In this document: in pieces, positions 22,337 through 31,022 of the stretch
Numbering within the stretch: position 1 is the stretch's first letter
How the letters are laid out: the number at the start of each line of letters is the position of its first letter
Origin: a bacterium UBP1_UBA4783
GTDB taxonomy: Bacteria; Krumholzibacteriota; Krumholzibacteriia; Krumholzibacteriales; Krumholzibacteriaceae
DNA: 31,816 bases
Direction of reading: 5' to 3'
Assembly: GCA_002403075.1 (NCBI GenBank)
Contig: DHHB01000021.1
Span: forward strand, 7,741-39,556
The notes under the pieces: model-generated
Told to the model about the DNA's origin: nothing
Database searches by the model: none
Seen by the model: the letters and a program-made list of their open reading frames with translations, nothing else
Program-made: the position numbers and the translations under genes

Positions 22337-23434
22337 CTACCGCTTCCCGGGGCGCCGGCGCCGGTACGTCTCCCAGAGCGCGCCCCATTCGGTCTTTTCG
22401 AACGCCCGGATCTTGGTCCGGCCGACGGTCGGATACCAGAACAGGTCGTGATAGATGTTCGACGCGAGGGGCGCCCAGCCCATGAGCGGGGAATGGAGGG
22501 CGATCCTCTCGAGAAAGCGCAGCGGCCCGAGCCGGAGCATCTGGTCCCCCCAGATGACGAGGCTTCGCTTAGTCTTGAAATGGAAATCGAAGCCGCCGAC
22601 GTCCTCGCCGGCGATCTCGACGCGGTCGAGGCGCGCCTCTCCGAGCCCGCGCTCGGTCGCCATGCGGAGGTACGGAATCGACATCGGGTCGAAACCCATG
22701 ATCCGCGCGGCGACGGCGTCGATCGCGACCGAGTCCGCGCTCGCGAGGAGCACGTTCCCGACGACGGGCTCCATCGTCCTCGGGCCCGCCCCGTCGCCGC
22801 AGACCGTGCCGTCCATCACGGCGAAGATCCGCGGATGGAGCTCGCGCTGCATGATGAGAAGATCCACGAGCACCTCGTGGATGTACTTGTGCGCGTAGTG
22901 GCGGACCTCCTTGAGGAGGCCGCCGAAGGCGTTCTTGACGGCGCCGGTCGTCGTCGAGTGGCCGTGCGTCTTGACCGTCGGGAGATGGAGGACGTCGCGG
23001 CCCGCGAAGAGCGCCGGGATCTCGATCCCTTCGGGAAAGATCTCGTGGAGCCGCAGGAGCGGCTCGCGGAAGGTATGCACGGTCCATTCCGTCTCGGTGA
23101 GCGGCCTGAACTCGAGCCCGTACCGCTCGAGCACGGGCAGCCAGAGGTTGTTCTCCGCTCCTTTCCGCGGATCCGTGACGACGGTTTTATTCTCGACGGG
23201 GAGGATGCGGCCGGCGTCGTATCCGTGCGCGAGGAGCCACCGGACGACCCCCTCGAGCTGCCACGGCTGGCTCGAGCACGCGGGGAAATACTTCGTCCAC
23301 GAGAGGTTGAGCTTGAGGAGGAGCTCACGCTCGCCCGTGAGATGCGAGGCCGCGCCGGCGAGATCCATCGCCCGCGCGATATCGTCGAGGACGGTCGAGG
23401 TGCTCGTACGGACGACGGCGACGGTCGATGCCAT
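22337..23434 (-). CDS. DUF362 domain protein
   Basis: This 365-residue protein has the DUF362 core: a LLKLNLSWTKYFPA segment (the family N/K-rich loop), LPTVKTHGHSTTTGAVKNAFGG, AVMDGTVCGDGAGP and SADSVAIDAVAARIMGFDP. No 4Fe-4S ferredoxin-type Cys cluster is visible, unlike some DUF362 proteins. The family has no settled biochemical role. It lies 18 bases after the UbiA-family gene and 45 bases before ispE, and GGAGG is eight bases before its ATG. The position next to polyprenyl-linked functions suggests a part in envelope glycan synthesis, but that is inference only. Confidence 0.88.
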   Translation of the reverse strand: MASTVAVVRTSTSTVLDDIARAMDLAGAASHLTGERELLLKLNLSWTKYFPACSSQPWQLEGVVRWLLAHGYDAGRILPVENKTVVTDPRKGAENNLWLPVLERYGLEFRPLTETEWTVHTFREPLLRLHEIFPEGIEIPALFAGRDVLHLPTVKTHGHSTTTGAVKNAFGGLLKEVRHYAHKYIHEVLVDLLIMQRELHPRIFAVMDGTVCGDGAGPRTMEPVVGNVLLASADSVAIDAVAARIMGFDPMSIPYLRMATERGLGEARLDRVEIAGEDVGGFDFHFKTKRSLVIWGDQMLRLGPLRFLERIALHSPLMGWAPLASNIYHDLFWYPTVGRTKIRAFEKTEWGALWETYRRRRPGKR

Positions 23435-23452
23435 GCCGGGGGCCTCCGATCG

Positions 23453-24340
23453 CTAGACGCGCCACAGGATGAAGATGGTCGCGAGGAACCAGAGAAAGAC
23501 GTCGATGATGATCGATTTCTCCGTGAGCAGGATGCCCGACGGGTCGCCCCCCTCGTTCCTGCTGTACACGATGTAGAGATACCGCATGATGCCGAACACG
23601 ACGAACGGAATCGTGAAGACGAGGTTGGTCGTGCCGAACTTCTCCACCGTCGTCGGCCAGACGGTGTAGATCGAGTAGGAGACGAGCGCCGTCGTCGCGG
23701 AAAGCCCGACGAGCTGATCGAGGAGATGCACCGAGTAATCCTTGAGGGCGAGCCGGTGCTCGTCCGCGCGCACGAGATGTTCGATCTCGTTCCGCCGCTT
23801 GCAGAAGCCGAGGAAGAGCGAAAGGAAGAGCGTGCAGATGAGCAGCCACGGCGAGATCGCGAGCTCCGGCAGCACCGGATGGAGAACCGCCACACCTCCC
23901 CACGCGCGCAGCAGAAAGTTGAACGAGATCGCGATCACGTCGAGGATCACGACCTGCCGAAGGACGGTCGAGTAGGCCACGTTGAGCGCGACGAAGATCG
24001 CCGACACCGCGAAGAACTCGCGCCCGAGAAAGAGCGCCGCCGCGAGCGCGGCCGCCATGAGCGGGACGGCCGCGGAGAGCGCGTCTCGCGGGGAGAGGAT
24101 CCCCGACGAGATCGGCCGTTTCTTCTTCCCGGGATGCCGGGCGTCCCGTTTCCGGTCGAGGACGTCGTTCAGGATGTACGCGCACCCCGAGATGACGCAG
24201 AAGACGCAGAACGCGTAGAAGCTCCGGAGCAGCAGGCCGCGCTCGAAGAGGTGCAGCGAGAAAACGATCCCCGCGAAGAGGACGAGGTTCTTCGTCCACT
24301 GGCGGGGGCGCATCGAAACGAGAATATGCCAGAACGTCAT
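23453..24340 (-). CDS. UbiA-family prenyltransferase, similar to decaprenyl-phosphate phosphoribosyltransferase
   Basis: This 295-residue membrane protein has about eight hydrophobic helices. It carries the UbiA motif NDVLDRKRD (58-66) followed by ARHPGKKKRPISSG, a form typical of 5-phosphoribosyl-1-pyrophosphate:decaprenyl-phosphate transferases (mycobacterial Rv3806c type). The N-terminal MRPRQWTKNLVLFAG is also characteristic of that subgroup. The product would be polyprenyl-phosphoryl-5-phosphoribose, a precursor of ribose or arabinose donors for surface glycans. The epimerase pair DprE1/DprE2 is not in the window. The substrate PRPP is made by the nearby prs. The ATG at 24340 has no obvious ribosome binding site. 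Confidence 0.86.
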   Translation of the reverse strand: MTFWHILVSMRPRQWTKNLVLFAGIVFSLHLFERGLLLRSFYAFCVFCVISGCAYILNDVLDRKRDARHPGKKKRPISSGILSPRDALSAAVPLMAAALAAALFLGREFFAVSAIFVALNVAYSTVLRQVVILDVIAISFNFLLRAWGGVAVLHPVLPELAISPWLLICTLFLSLFLGFCKRRNEIEHLVRADEHRLALKDYSVHLLDQLVGLSATTALVSYSIYTVWPTTVEKFGTTNLVFTIPFVVFGIMRYLYIVYSRNEGGDPSGILLTEKSIIIDVFLWFLATIFILWRV

Positions 24341-24383
24341 ATTGGAGATATTCTAACGGACGCGGCCGCGTCCCCGCAACCGA

Positions 24384-25568
24384 TTATTGGAAGCGCATGC
24401 GGCGCAACGCGGCGTTCGCCCCGACGACGACGTAGATCATCGTCACGACCTCGGCGTCGCCGAAGTTCCACTCGAAGAGGCCGTTCACGACGAACCCCGC
24501 GAGCGCGGCGAGCGACCCTGCCGCGAACGCCCGCTCGGGCGGCGGGAGGCCGGGCTTCAGGTTGCCGGCGACGAGCATGAAGAACGAGACGAGGAGATAC
24601 GAGAACGCCGCGAGGCCGACGACGCCGGTCTGCGCGGCGATCTGGAGAAAGACGTTGTGCAGGTGGCCGTGGACGTGAACGGCGCCCGGCGGCATGTGCT
24701 CGCGGTAGAGGCCGGCGAGATCGCGCGTTCCGACGCCGAGCACCGGATGCTCCTTGAAGATGCTCCATCCGCCGCGCGCGAGCTCGATCCGCTGGACGTT
24801 CGTTCGGTACGAGGGATTCCAGATGCTCTCGACGCGCTCTCGGTAGCGGGCCGGCAGGAGCACCGCGAAGAGAACGAGCGCCGCGGCGAACGGAACGAGC
24901 AGGCGCCGCCGCAGGATCGCGAGAACGACGGCGAGGGCGACGACCATCCCGAGCCACGAGCTCCTCGTGAACGAGAAGAAGAGCGCCGCGAGCGAGGCGG
25001 CGGAGGCAAAGAGCGCGGCGGCCCGCGTCCGCTTTTCGACGCCGGCGCCGAGGGCGACGGCCGCGAAGAGCGACGAGAGGACGAGGGTGATCCCCCCGAA
25101 CGTCATCGCCGTCGAAAAGGTGCCAGGGGTCCGTCCGAGCGTCCCCTCCCCCCTGCCGAGGAGAAAGACCGCGACGCCGAAGAGCGAGCTCGCGGTCCCC
25201 GAGACGAGAAGCACCGCGAAGAGGCGGCGGCCCGCCGTCCGCGTCGCGACTCCGAACGCGACGAGATAGACCGCGGCGACGAGGAGGAGGTTCTTGAGCC
25301 CCCGGAGGCTCTCGACCGGCTCGTCGGAGAGGAGCGCCGCCGCGAGCGAGACGAGCGCGAAGAGGAGCACCGGCGCGTCGAGCGGCGTGCGCCGCGGCGC
25401 GGGGAGCCGCCCGCGGAGAGCGAAGACGGCGTAGAGCAGGATCGCCGCTCCGAGCGCGGTCTGCGTTCCGGCGATGGAGAACGTCGTGAAGAAAACGAAG
25501 GCCCCGAGAGCGGCGTAAAACGCGGCCGTCGCGCCACCGGCGGAAGCGACGAAGCTCCTACGAGACAT
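24384..25568 (-). CDS. O-antigen ligase/polymerase family membrane protein (Wzy_C)
   Basis: This 394-residue protein has about ten to twelve membrane segments. A large periplasmic loop carries YRTNVQRIELARGGWSIFKE, HPVLGVGTRDLAGLY and HGHLHNVFLQIAAQTGVVGL (from residue 300), the signature of WaaL ligases and related Wzy_C polymerases. These enzymes move undecaprenyl-linked glycans to an acceptor or polymerise them in the periplasm; which of the two cannot be decided here. The ATG at 25568 overlaps the end of the preceding gene by 11 bases. An in-frame GTG four codons upstream is a less likely start. Confidence 0.88.
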   Translation of the reverse strand: MSRRSFVASAGGATAAFYAALGAFVFFTTFSIAGTQTALGAAILLYAVFALRGRLPAPRRTPLDAPVLLFALVSLAAALLSDEPVESLRGLKNLLLVAAVYLVAFGVATRTAGRRLFAVLLVSGTASSLFGVAVFLLGRGEGTLGRTPGTFSTAMTFGGITLVLSSLFAAVALGAGVEKRTRAAALFASAASLAALFFSFTRSSWLGMVVALAVVLAILRRRLLVPFAAALVLFAVLLPARYRERVESIWNPSYRTNVQRIELARGGWSIFKEHPVLGVGTRDLAGLYREHMPPGAVHVHGHLHNVFLQIAAQTGVVGLAAFSYLLVSFFMLVAGNLKPGLPPPERAFAAGSLAALAGFVVNGLFEWNFGDAEVVTMIYVVVGANAALRRMRFQ

Positions 25569-28044
25569 GCTCGCCCACACCTCGCGCGATCTCGGCGACC
25601 GCGCGTTCGATCGCGGGGCCGTCCGCCTCGTCGAGGCTCCGCAGGAGAGCGAGGTATCGGCCGGCCGCGTCGAGCGCCTCCCCGCGCGCGAGCGGGCGCG
25701 CGACGAGGGCGCCCTCGGGCGTCCCGTCCCGCGCCGCGAGGTACACGCCGCCGTCACGGCCGGCCATGGCGCGAAGAACCGCTCTCCATTCGGCCGAGCG
25801 AGGCTCGCGATCGATCCGGAGAACGGAGAGCCGGCCGGGCGCCTCGCGGTACAGGCTCCGCAGAACCGTCTCCGCCGCGTCCGCGGCTTCCGCTCTGTCC
25901 GCCTCGCGAAGAACGGCGACGAGACGCGCGCCGCGGCGCTTCGTCTCGGCGGCGAGCCTCTCGAGCGGAACGAGCACGATCCGCACGTAGGCCTCGAGCG
26001 GATTCGCGACGGCCGCCTCCCGCGTCGTGAAATCGGCGATCACGATCTCCGGCTCGCAGCGGTCGAACACGCGGCGAAGCGCTTCCCCGTCGCCGAGAAC
26101 GCCGAGGTGGCAGTCCTCCCGGGGGATCTCCCCCGCGCCGAACCGCGCGCACCCGTCGAGCGATCGCGGGTCGTCGGAGGCGACGGCGAGACGCGAGGAC
26201 CCGGAAAAGACGGCGCCGGCCCGCTCGACGAGAGAGCCGTTTCCCGCGGCGAGAATCCGCCGGAGCGCGAACGGTCCCTCGTCCTCCCCGGACGCGGCCG
26301 CCGAGAACTCCGCCGGATCCTCGACGACGCGGACCCGGACCCCGCCGCGCTCGAGCGCCGCGAGGACGCTCCGCGGGATCCGGTCGTAGAAGGCCGCGGC
26401 CGCGACGATCTCGTCGGCGCGGTGCTCGCGGGCGGCCGCGTCGGCCCCGGCGAGCGTGCCGAGAACGGTGAGGCCGTGCGCGATCCTGCCGGTCATCTCG
26501 CTCCGGTCGTCGAGGCAGCCGATCGGATCGCGTCCGCCGGCGCGCTTGATCTCGGCGAGGGCGAGCTCCGCCGCCGGCCCCGTCCCCGCGACGATGACGC
26601 GTTTTCCCGAGATGTCCTCCCGGGCGGGCAGCTCGTGGAACCAGCGCGTCGCCACGCGGGAGCCCGCCATGAAGACGATGAGGATGAACCAGTCGATGAT
26701 GAACGCGGAGCGCGGAAACGCCTGAAAACGGAACAGCAGGGTGAACGAGACCACCATGACGACCGAGCCGAGGGTGACCGCCTTCACGATCCGCGCGATG
26801 TCGTCGACGTTCGTGTACCGCCAGACGTTCCGGTAGAGCCCGTACCAGAAGAAGACGGCCGTGCGGATCACGAGCACGAGCGGGAGGCTGCGCAACAGGG
26901 AGGCCGTCTCCGCTTCGGGGAATCGGAAGTTGAGACGCAGCCACCAGCTCAGAACGTAGCTCACCGCGATGAAGGCGAGATCGCCGAACGCGATTCCGAG
27001 GGCGCGGCCGGCCCAGAAAAGACGCTTCCCCTGCTCCATGCTCCGGATCTTCGCGAGCGTCCAGAGAAAGAAGCCGATCCACATGACGGAGAGAAAGACG
27101 ACGAAGGTCCACTCCTGGCGGAAGGCGAGCACCGCGCTCACGCCGAGAAGGATCGTGACGAGGTACTCGAGCAGCGTGACCTGCTTGTGCGAGAGACCGA
27201 GGCTCGTGAGACGCTGGTAGTAATGCGTTCGGTGGGGCAGAAAGAGCCTCTCGCGCCGGAGCGACCGCCGCACGAGGGTGAGCGCCGCGTCGCCGATCGC
27301 GCTCGCGAGCAAGAGCAGCGTGAGAAAGGCGGGGATGCCGAGCCCCTCGCCCGCGACGGCGAGCACGGCGAAGGTGTAGCCGATGAACGTGCTCCCCATG
27401 TCCCCCATGAAGATGCGCGCGGGCGGAAAGTTGAACCGGAGGAATCCGAACGAGGAGCCGGCGAGGACGGCGTAGAGACTCCTGAAGTCCGACGCGCCGG
27501 CGAGCCCGGCGAGCACGTAGAGGAACGAGGAGGCGATCATGCCGACGCCCGCGGCGAGCCCGTCGATGCCGTCGATGAAGTTGTAGAAGTTGACGATGGC
27601 GACGATCCAGAGCACGGTGGCGGGAACGGCGAACGCGCCGAGATCGAGCGTCCCCACGAGCGGCAGCCTGAACTCCCGCAGCACGACGCCGGACGCGACG
27701 GCGATCGCGGCGGCCGCGATCTGCGCGAGGAGCTTCAGCCGCGCGTCGAGACCGCGCAGATCGTCGATGAGCCCGACGAGCGCGATGACGGCGCCGCCGG
27801 CCAGGGCGCCCGCGAGCGCCGCCCCCGAGGAGAGCGGCCGCCATCCGAGCAGCAGGAGCGTCGCGCACGAGACGAAGAAGGCGGCGGTTATCGCGATCCC
27901 CCCGAGGCGCGGCTTGGGGATCGTGTGGGAGCTGCGGTCATTCGGCACGTCGAGAAGCCGGCGCCTGAGGGAGAACCGGAGGATCGCCCCCGTGAGCAGG
28001 AACGAGAGGATAAACGCCTCGATGAAAAACAGCAGTCCAGCCAT
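25558..28044 (-). CDS. Fusion of WecA/MraY-type sugar-1-phosphate transferase with a FlaA1/CapD-like region whose SDR domain is degenerate
   Basis: This 828-residue protein has two halves. Residues 1-335 are a polyprenyl-phosphate HexNAc-1-phosphate transferase: DDLRGLDARLKLLAQ (94-108), NFYNFIDGIDGLAAG (152-166), FNFPPARIFMGDMGS (204-218) and HRTHYYQRL (271-279). Residues about 345-470 are the four-helix membrane part of FlaA1/WbpM dehydratases (GLYRNVWRYTNVDD). Residues 480-580 are their Rossmann domain, with VIVAGTGPAAELAL. Residues about 595-760 align with the SDR catalytic domain but lack GxxGxxG (AAGNGSLVERAG) and the catalytic Lys motif, so this part looks inactive. The ATG at 28044 follows GAGG by ten bases. 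The product would start lipid-linked glycan assembly. Confidence 0.86.
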   Translation of the reverse strand: MAGLLFFIEAFILSFLLTGAILRFSLRRRLLDVPNDRSSHTIPKPRLGGIAITAAFFVSCATLLLLGWRPLSSGAALAGALAGGAVIALVGLIDDLRGLDARLKLLAQIAAAAIAVASGVVLREFRLPLVGTLDLGAFAVPATVLWIVAIVNFYNFIDGIDGLAAGVGMIASSFLYVLAGLAGASDFRSLYAVLAGSSFGFLRFNFPPARIFMGDMGSTFIGYTFAVLAVAGEGLGIPAFLTLLLLASAIGDAALTLVRRSLRRERLFLPHRTHYYQRLTSLGLSHKQVTLLEYLVTILLGVSAVLAFRQEWTFVVFLSVMWIGFFLWTLAKIRSMEQGKRLFWAGRALGIAFGDLAFIAVSYVLSWWLRLNFRFPEAETASLLRSLPLVLVIRTAVFFWYGLYRNVWRYTNVDDIARIVKAVTLGSVVMVVSFTLLFRFQAFPRSAFIIDWFILIVFMAGSRVATRWFHELPAREDISGKRVIVAGTGPAAELALAEIKRAGGRDPIGCLDDRSEMTGRIAHGLTVLGTLAGADAAAREHRADEIVAAAAFYDRIPRSVLAALERGGVRVRVVEDPAEFSAAASGEDEGPFALRRILAAGNGSLVERAGAVFSGSSRLAVASDDPRSLDGCARFGAGEIPREDCHLGVLGDGEALRRVFDRCEPEIVIADFTTREAAVANPLEAYVRIVLVPLERLAAETKRRGARLVAVLREADRAEAADAAETVLRSLYREAPGRLSVLRIDREPRSAEWRAVLRAMAGRDGGVYLAARDGTPEGALVARPLARGEALDAAGRYLALLRSLDEADGPAIERAVAEIARGVGEHVS

Positions 28045-28094
28045 GATTCCGCGGCCTCGCGACGCGACGGAGGATCTGTCGGTTTGATTGGGTG

Positions 28095-28123
28095 ATGATA
28101 CCGAACGGGAGGGGCCCTCACAA
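28095..28123 (-). promoter_or_regulatory. Candidate promoter of the WecA-like fusion gene
   Basis: On the minus strand TTGTGA (28123-28118), 17 bases and TATCAT (28100-28095) lie in the 80-base gap after the glycosyltransferase gene. The -10 is 5/6 and the -35 4/6. It would begin a transcript covering the initiating transferase, the ligase and the UbiA-family enzyme. Confidence 0.5.
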
Positions 28124-28124
28124 G

Positions 28125-29282
28125 CTATTTCTGGCCCTTCGCCCGGGCGAGGGCGTCGAGATGCCGGACCTGCAGCGCGACGATCCGGCGCTCGTCGAAA
28201 CGCTCGAGAACCCGCGCTCTGCCGCCCTCTCCCATGCGCGACATGAGCGCCCGCGAGCGCAGCATCCGGACCATCGCTCCCGCGAGCGCCGCGGGATCGC
28301 GCGGCGGCACGAGAAAGCCCGTTTCGCCGTTTCGGACCTCCTCGCGGCAGCCGCGGATGTTCGTCGCGACGACGGGCAACCCCGTGGCCATCGCCTCGAG
28401 GAGCGCGCGCGGCATCCCCTCGCGCCGGCTCGGCAGCGCGAAGAGATCGAAGGAGGCGAGGATCTCGGGAACGTCTTTCCGGTAGCCCGCGAGGACGAGA
28501 TCGCCGCCGAGTCCGAGCTCGCCGCGGAGGCGGACGATCTCGTCGAAGCAGGAATCGCGGTCGCTCGGGAGCGGATCGCCGACCATGACGAACTTCGTCC
28601 CGGGCGCCTCGCGCTTCACCGCGGCCGCGGCGCGCACGAAATCGACCGCCCCTTTCTCGCGTACGATCCGTCCGATGAAGCCGGCGACGGGAGAGGAGCC
28701 GATCCCGTGCTCCTCCCGGAACCTCGCGGCCGCCGCGGCGTGGAGCTTCGCGCCGAACCGAACGGGATCGACGCCGTTCCCGATGTGAACCAGCTTGCGC
28801 GGCGGCGCGATGCGCAGCCGAAGCGCGTCCTCGTAATCCTCGCGGCTCTGGACGAAGACGACGTCGCTCCACGACGCGGCCGCCCGCTCGAGCCCCGCGA
28901 AGAGCGCGTGCACGGGCCGGCTCATCCCCTCGTGGAAATAGAACCCGTGCGCCGTATAAGCCGTGACCGGCACGCGCGCGATCCGCGCGGCCGCCCTCCC
29001 GATGAGTCCCGCGACCGGCGTGTGCGCGTGAACGATCGCGAACCGCTCGCGCCGCATGAGACGAAGCAGCGCGGCGAAGGAGCGCCCGTGCAGCGCGACG
29101 TTGTAGTTGCGCGCGATCGGCACGGCGCGGGTCTCGAACCCCTCCTTCGCGAGCAGGTCGAGCCCCTCGCCCGGGGAACAGCAGAAGACGACCTCGAATC
29201 CGGCCTCCCGCAGCCCGAGACCGAGCGGACGGAGGAGATGATACGCCGTGAAATCGACGGCGCACAGCTGCAGCACCTTCAC
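28125..29282 (-). CDS. GT4-family glycosyltransferase
   Basis: This 385-residue GT-B fold enzyme resembles the WbpJ/PglA-like glycosyltransferase 4 group. The N-terminal acceptor domain begins KVLQLCAVDFTAYHLLRPL and includes VHAHTPVAGLIGR and TAYTAHGFYFHEG. The C-terminal donor domain has GFIGRIVREKGAVDFV and the EX7E segment SRREGMPRALLEAMATGLPV. It probably adds the second or a later sugar to the lipid-linked intermediate made by the neighbouring WecA-like enzyme. The start is GTG at 29282, overlapping the preceding stop as GTGA, with GAGGGG eight bases upstream. The sugar donor is unknown. Confidence 0.9.
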   Translation of the reverse strand: MKVLQLCAVDFTAYHLLRPLGLGLREAGFEVVFCCSPGEGLDLLAKEGFETRAVPIARNYNVALHGRSFAALLRLMRRERFAIVHAHTPVAGLIGRAAARIARVPVTAYTAHGFYFHEGMSRPVHALFAGLERAAASWSDVVFVQSREDYEDALRLRIAPPRKLVHIGNGVDPVRFGAKLHAAAAARFREEHGIGSSPVAGFIGRIVREKGAVDFVRAAAAVKREAPGTKFVMVGDPLPSDRDSCFDEIVRLRGELGLGGDLVLAGYRKDVPEILASFDLFALPSRREGMPRALLEAMATGLPVVATNIRGCREEVRNGETGFLVPPRDPAALAGAMVRMLRSRALMSRMGEGGRARVLERFDERRIVALQVRHLDALARAKGQK

Positions 29283-30400
29283 CACTCGAGCCCCTCGATT
29301 CCTTCGCCGCGGACGCAGCGCGAGAGCACCTCGGCCATGCGCGGCGCCCACAGATCGAGGCTCCACGCCTCCCGGACGCGCGCCGCGCCGCGCTCCCCCA
29401 TCGTCCGCCGGAGCTCCGGACGCTCGAGGAGCGCGACGAGCCGCTCGACCCACTCGACGCGCGTTCGCGCGAGGAATCCGGTCTCCCCGTGCGCCACGAT
29501 GCGGTCGGCCCCTCCCGTCGGGGAGGCGACGACGGGAAGCCCGCTCGCCATGTACTGGAGGACCTTGAGCCCGCACTTCCCCTTCGTCCATTCGTTCATG
29601 GGAAGCGGCATGATGCCGATGTCCGACCGCGCGAGCGTTTCGGCCTCGGTCTCCTCGCTCCACGGAACGCTCTCGGCCCCCGGAAAGGACGCCGCGACCG
29701 CCGGCGCGCCGACAACGCGCAGGATGAACGGGCGCCGGGCCGACGCCTCGCGGAGCGCGTCGCGGCATTCGTCGATGAAGCGCGCGGCGTCGGGCGTGCC
29801 GATCCAGACGACCACCGGAGCCGCCCCGCCGCTCCCGTCCGCCGTCCCCCGCGCCGCCCGCCGCGCGGCCTCGTACTTGGCCGGATCGACGACCGTCGGG
29901 AAGAGGAGCGTGCGCGGATTCCAGCGCGAGGCGTACGAGGCGAGATACTCGTTCCCCGCGAGCACGACGGAGGCGAGAGAGAGCGCCTCGGGGATCTTTC
30001 CGGCGAGGAAGCGCCTCGCGAGCGGATTGCGCGACTCCTCGTACCTGAGGTGTATCGCGTCGTCGATGTCGTGGACGACCGGAACGCCCGAGGCGGCGAG
30101 CCGCCGCTCGAGCACGGGCGGCGCGCCGGGCGCGAGCTCCTTCTGGACGAACACGGCGGCGTATCCGCGCGCCGCGGCCACGGCCCTCGCCCTCTCGCGG
30201 AAACGATACGCGTGGTAGAGGATCGATCTTCCCGTTCCGGCGAACAGCGCCTCGAGGTAGGCGTCGTCGTGGAGGCTCCGCACGTCGCAGCGGAAGCCGC
30301 GCGCCTCGAGGCTCGGAACGTACTGGAGAACGCGGTACCTGCTGCTCGGGCCGCGGCGGCCGTATTTGGTGAGAAAGAGAATGGCGGGATCGCCGGTCAT
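29279..30400 (-). CDS. GT4-type glycosyltransferase
   Basis: This 373-residue GT-B glycosyltransferase starts AILFLTKYGRRGPSSRYRVLQYVP, a pattern found in surface-polysaccharide transferases, and includes VVHDIDDAIHL. Its donor domain has VVWIGTP and the segment GKCGLKVLQYMASGLPVVAS with its two spaced acidic/Gly positions, followed by GETGFLA. The classical EX7E first Glu appears replaced (KCGLKVLQYM), as in some group members. The ATG at 30400 has GGGGGGAG twelve bases upstream. It is translationally coupled to the next glycosyltransferase by the GTGA overlap. Donor and acceptor are unknown. Confidence 0.88.
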   Translation of the reverse strand: MTGDPAILFLTKYGRRGPSSRYRVLQYVPSLEARGFRCDVRSLHDDAYLEALFAGTGRSILYHAYRFRERARAVAAARGYAAVFVQKELAPGAPPVLERRLAASGVPVVHDIDDAIHLRYEESRNPLARRFLAGKIPEALSLASVVLAGNEYLASYASRWNPRTLLFPTVVDPAKYEAARRAARGTADGSGGAAPVVVWIGTPDAARFIDECRDALREASARRPFILRVVGAPAVAASFPGAESVPWSEETEAETLARSDIGIMPLPMNEWTKGKCGLKVLQYMASGLPVVASPTGGADRIVAHGETGFLARTRVEWVERLVALLERPELRRTMGERGAARVREAWSLDLWAPRMAEVLSRCVRGEGIEGLEW

Positions 30401-30421
30401 CGGCTCACACCGCTCCCCCCG

Positions 30422-31015
30422 TCACGTCCGGGGACATACCATGTCCTCGACGAGACCGCACAGGATGTGCCCGAGGGTCATGTGCACCTCCTGAATGCGG
30501 GCGAAGTCGTCGTGCGGAACCACGACGGCGATATCGGCCGCGGCGGCGAGCTCGCCGCCTCCCTTGCCGGAGAACGCGAGCGCGTGGAGCCCGAGACGCT
30601 TCGCCTCCTCGACCGCGCGGAGCACGTTCGGAGAGGCCCCGCTCGTCGAGAGCGCGAGCAGCACGTCCCCCTTCTCGCCGCGGCTCTCGATCTGCTTCGA
30701 GAAAACCTCGTCGAAGGAGAAGTCGTTCGCGAGCGCCGTCACGATGGAGCTGTTCGTCGTGAGCGCGGAGGCCTTGTAGCCGGAGACCTTGTGACGGAAA
30801 CGGCCGACGAGCTCGCCTGCGATGTGCTGCGCGTCGGCGGCGGAGCCGCCGTTGCCGCAGGTGAAGACGACCCTTCCCGCGCGGATCGCCTTCGCGACGA
30901 CGCCGGCCATGCGCACGAGCTTCGCCTCCTCCTCTTCGGGGAATCGCTCGAGCGTCCGGCGGAGGGCGTCGAGCTCGGCGCGGACCTTCTTCACGTACGG
31001 CGCGTTCTCTTGCAT
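30422..31015 (-). CDS. gmhA: GmhA-type SIS-domain phosphoheptose isomerase
   Basis: This 197-residue SIS-domain protein converts sedoheptulose-7-phosphate to D-glycero-D-manno-heptose-7-phosphate, the first step to nucleotide-activated heptoses. Family landmarks are FTCGNGGSAADAQHIAGELVGRF, ALSTSGASPN and ARIQEVHMTLGHILCGLVE with the metal/catalytic His and Glu residues. GAGG lies six bases before the ATG. It sits between the export protein and glycosyltransferases, so heptose may be part of this surface glycan. The kinase and nucleotidyltransferase of the pathway would be outside the window. Confidence 0.93.
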   Translation of the reverse strand: MQENAPYVKKVRAELDALRRTLERFPEEEEAKLVRMAGVVAKAIRAGRVVFTCGNGGSAADAQHIAGELVGRFRHKVSGYKASALTTNSSIVTALANDFSFDEVFSKQIESRGEKGDVLLALSTSGASPNVLRAVEEAKRLGLHALAFSGKGGGELAAAADIAVVVPHDDFARIQEVHMTLGHILCGLVEDMVCPRT

Positions 31016-31022
31016 GGCGACC

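Noticed and set aside
22321..22337. Hairpin GCGGGC-GGACC-GCCCGC at the DUF362 stop codon as an intrinsic terminator
   Set aside because: It has no T-run after it and lies 30 bases before ispE in a tightly spaced operon.
22337..23434. A selenoprotein or iron-sulfur role for the DUF362 protein
   Set aside because: No in-frame TGA within the coding region and no Cys cluster are present.
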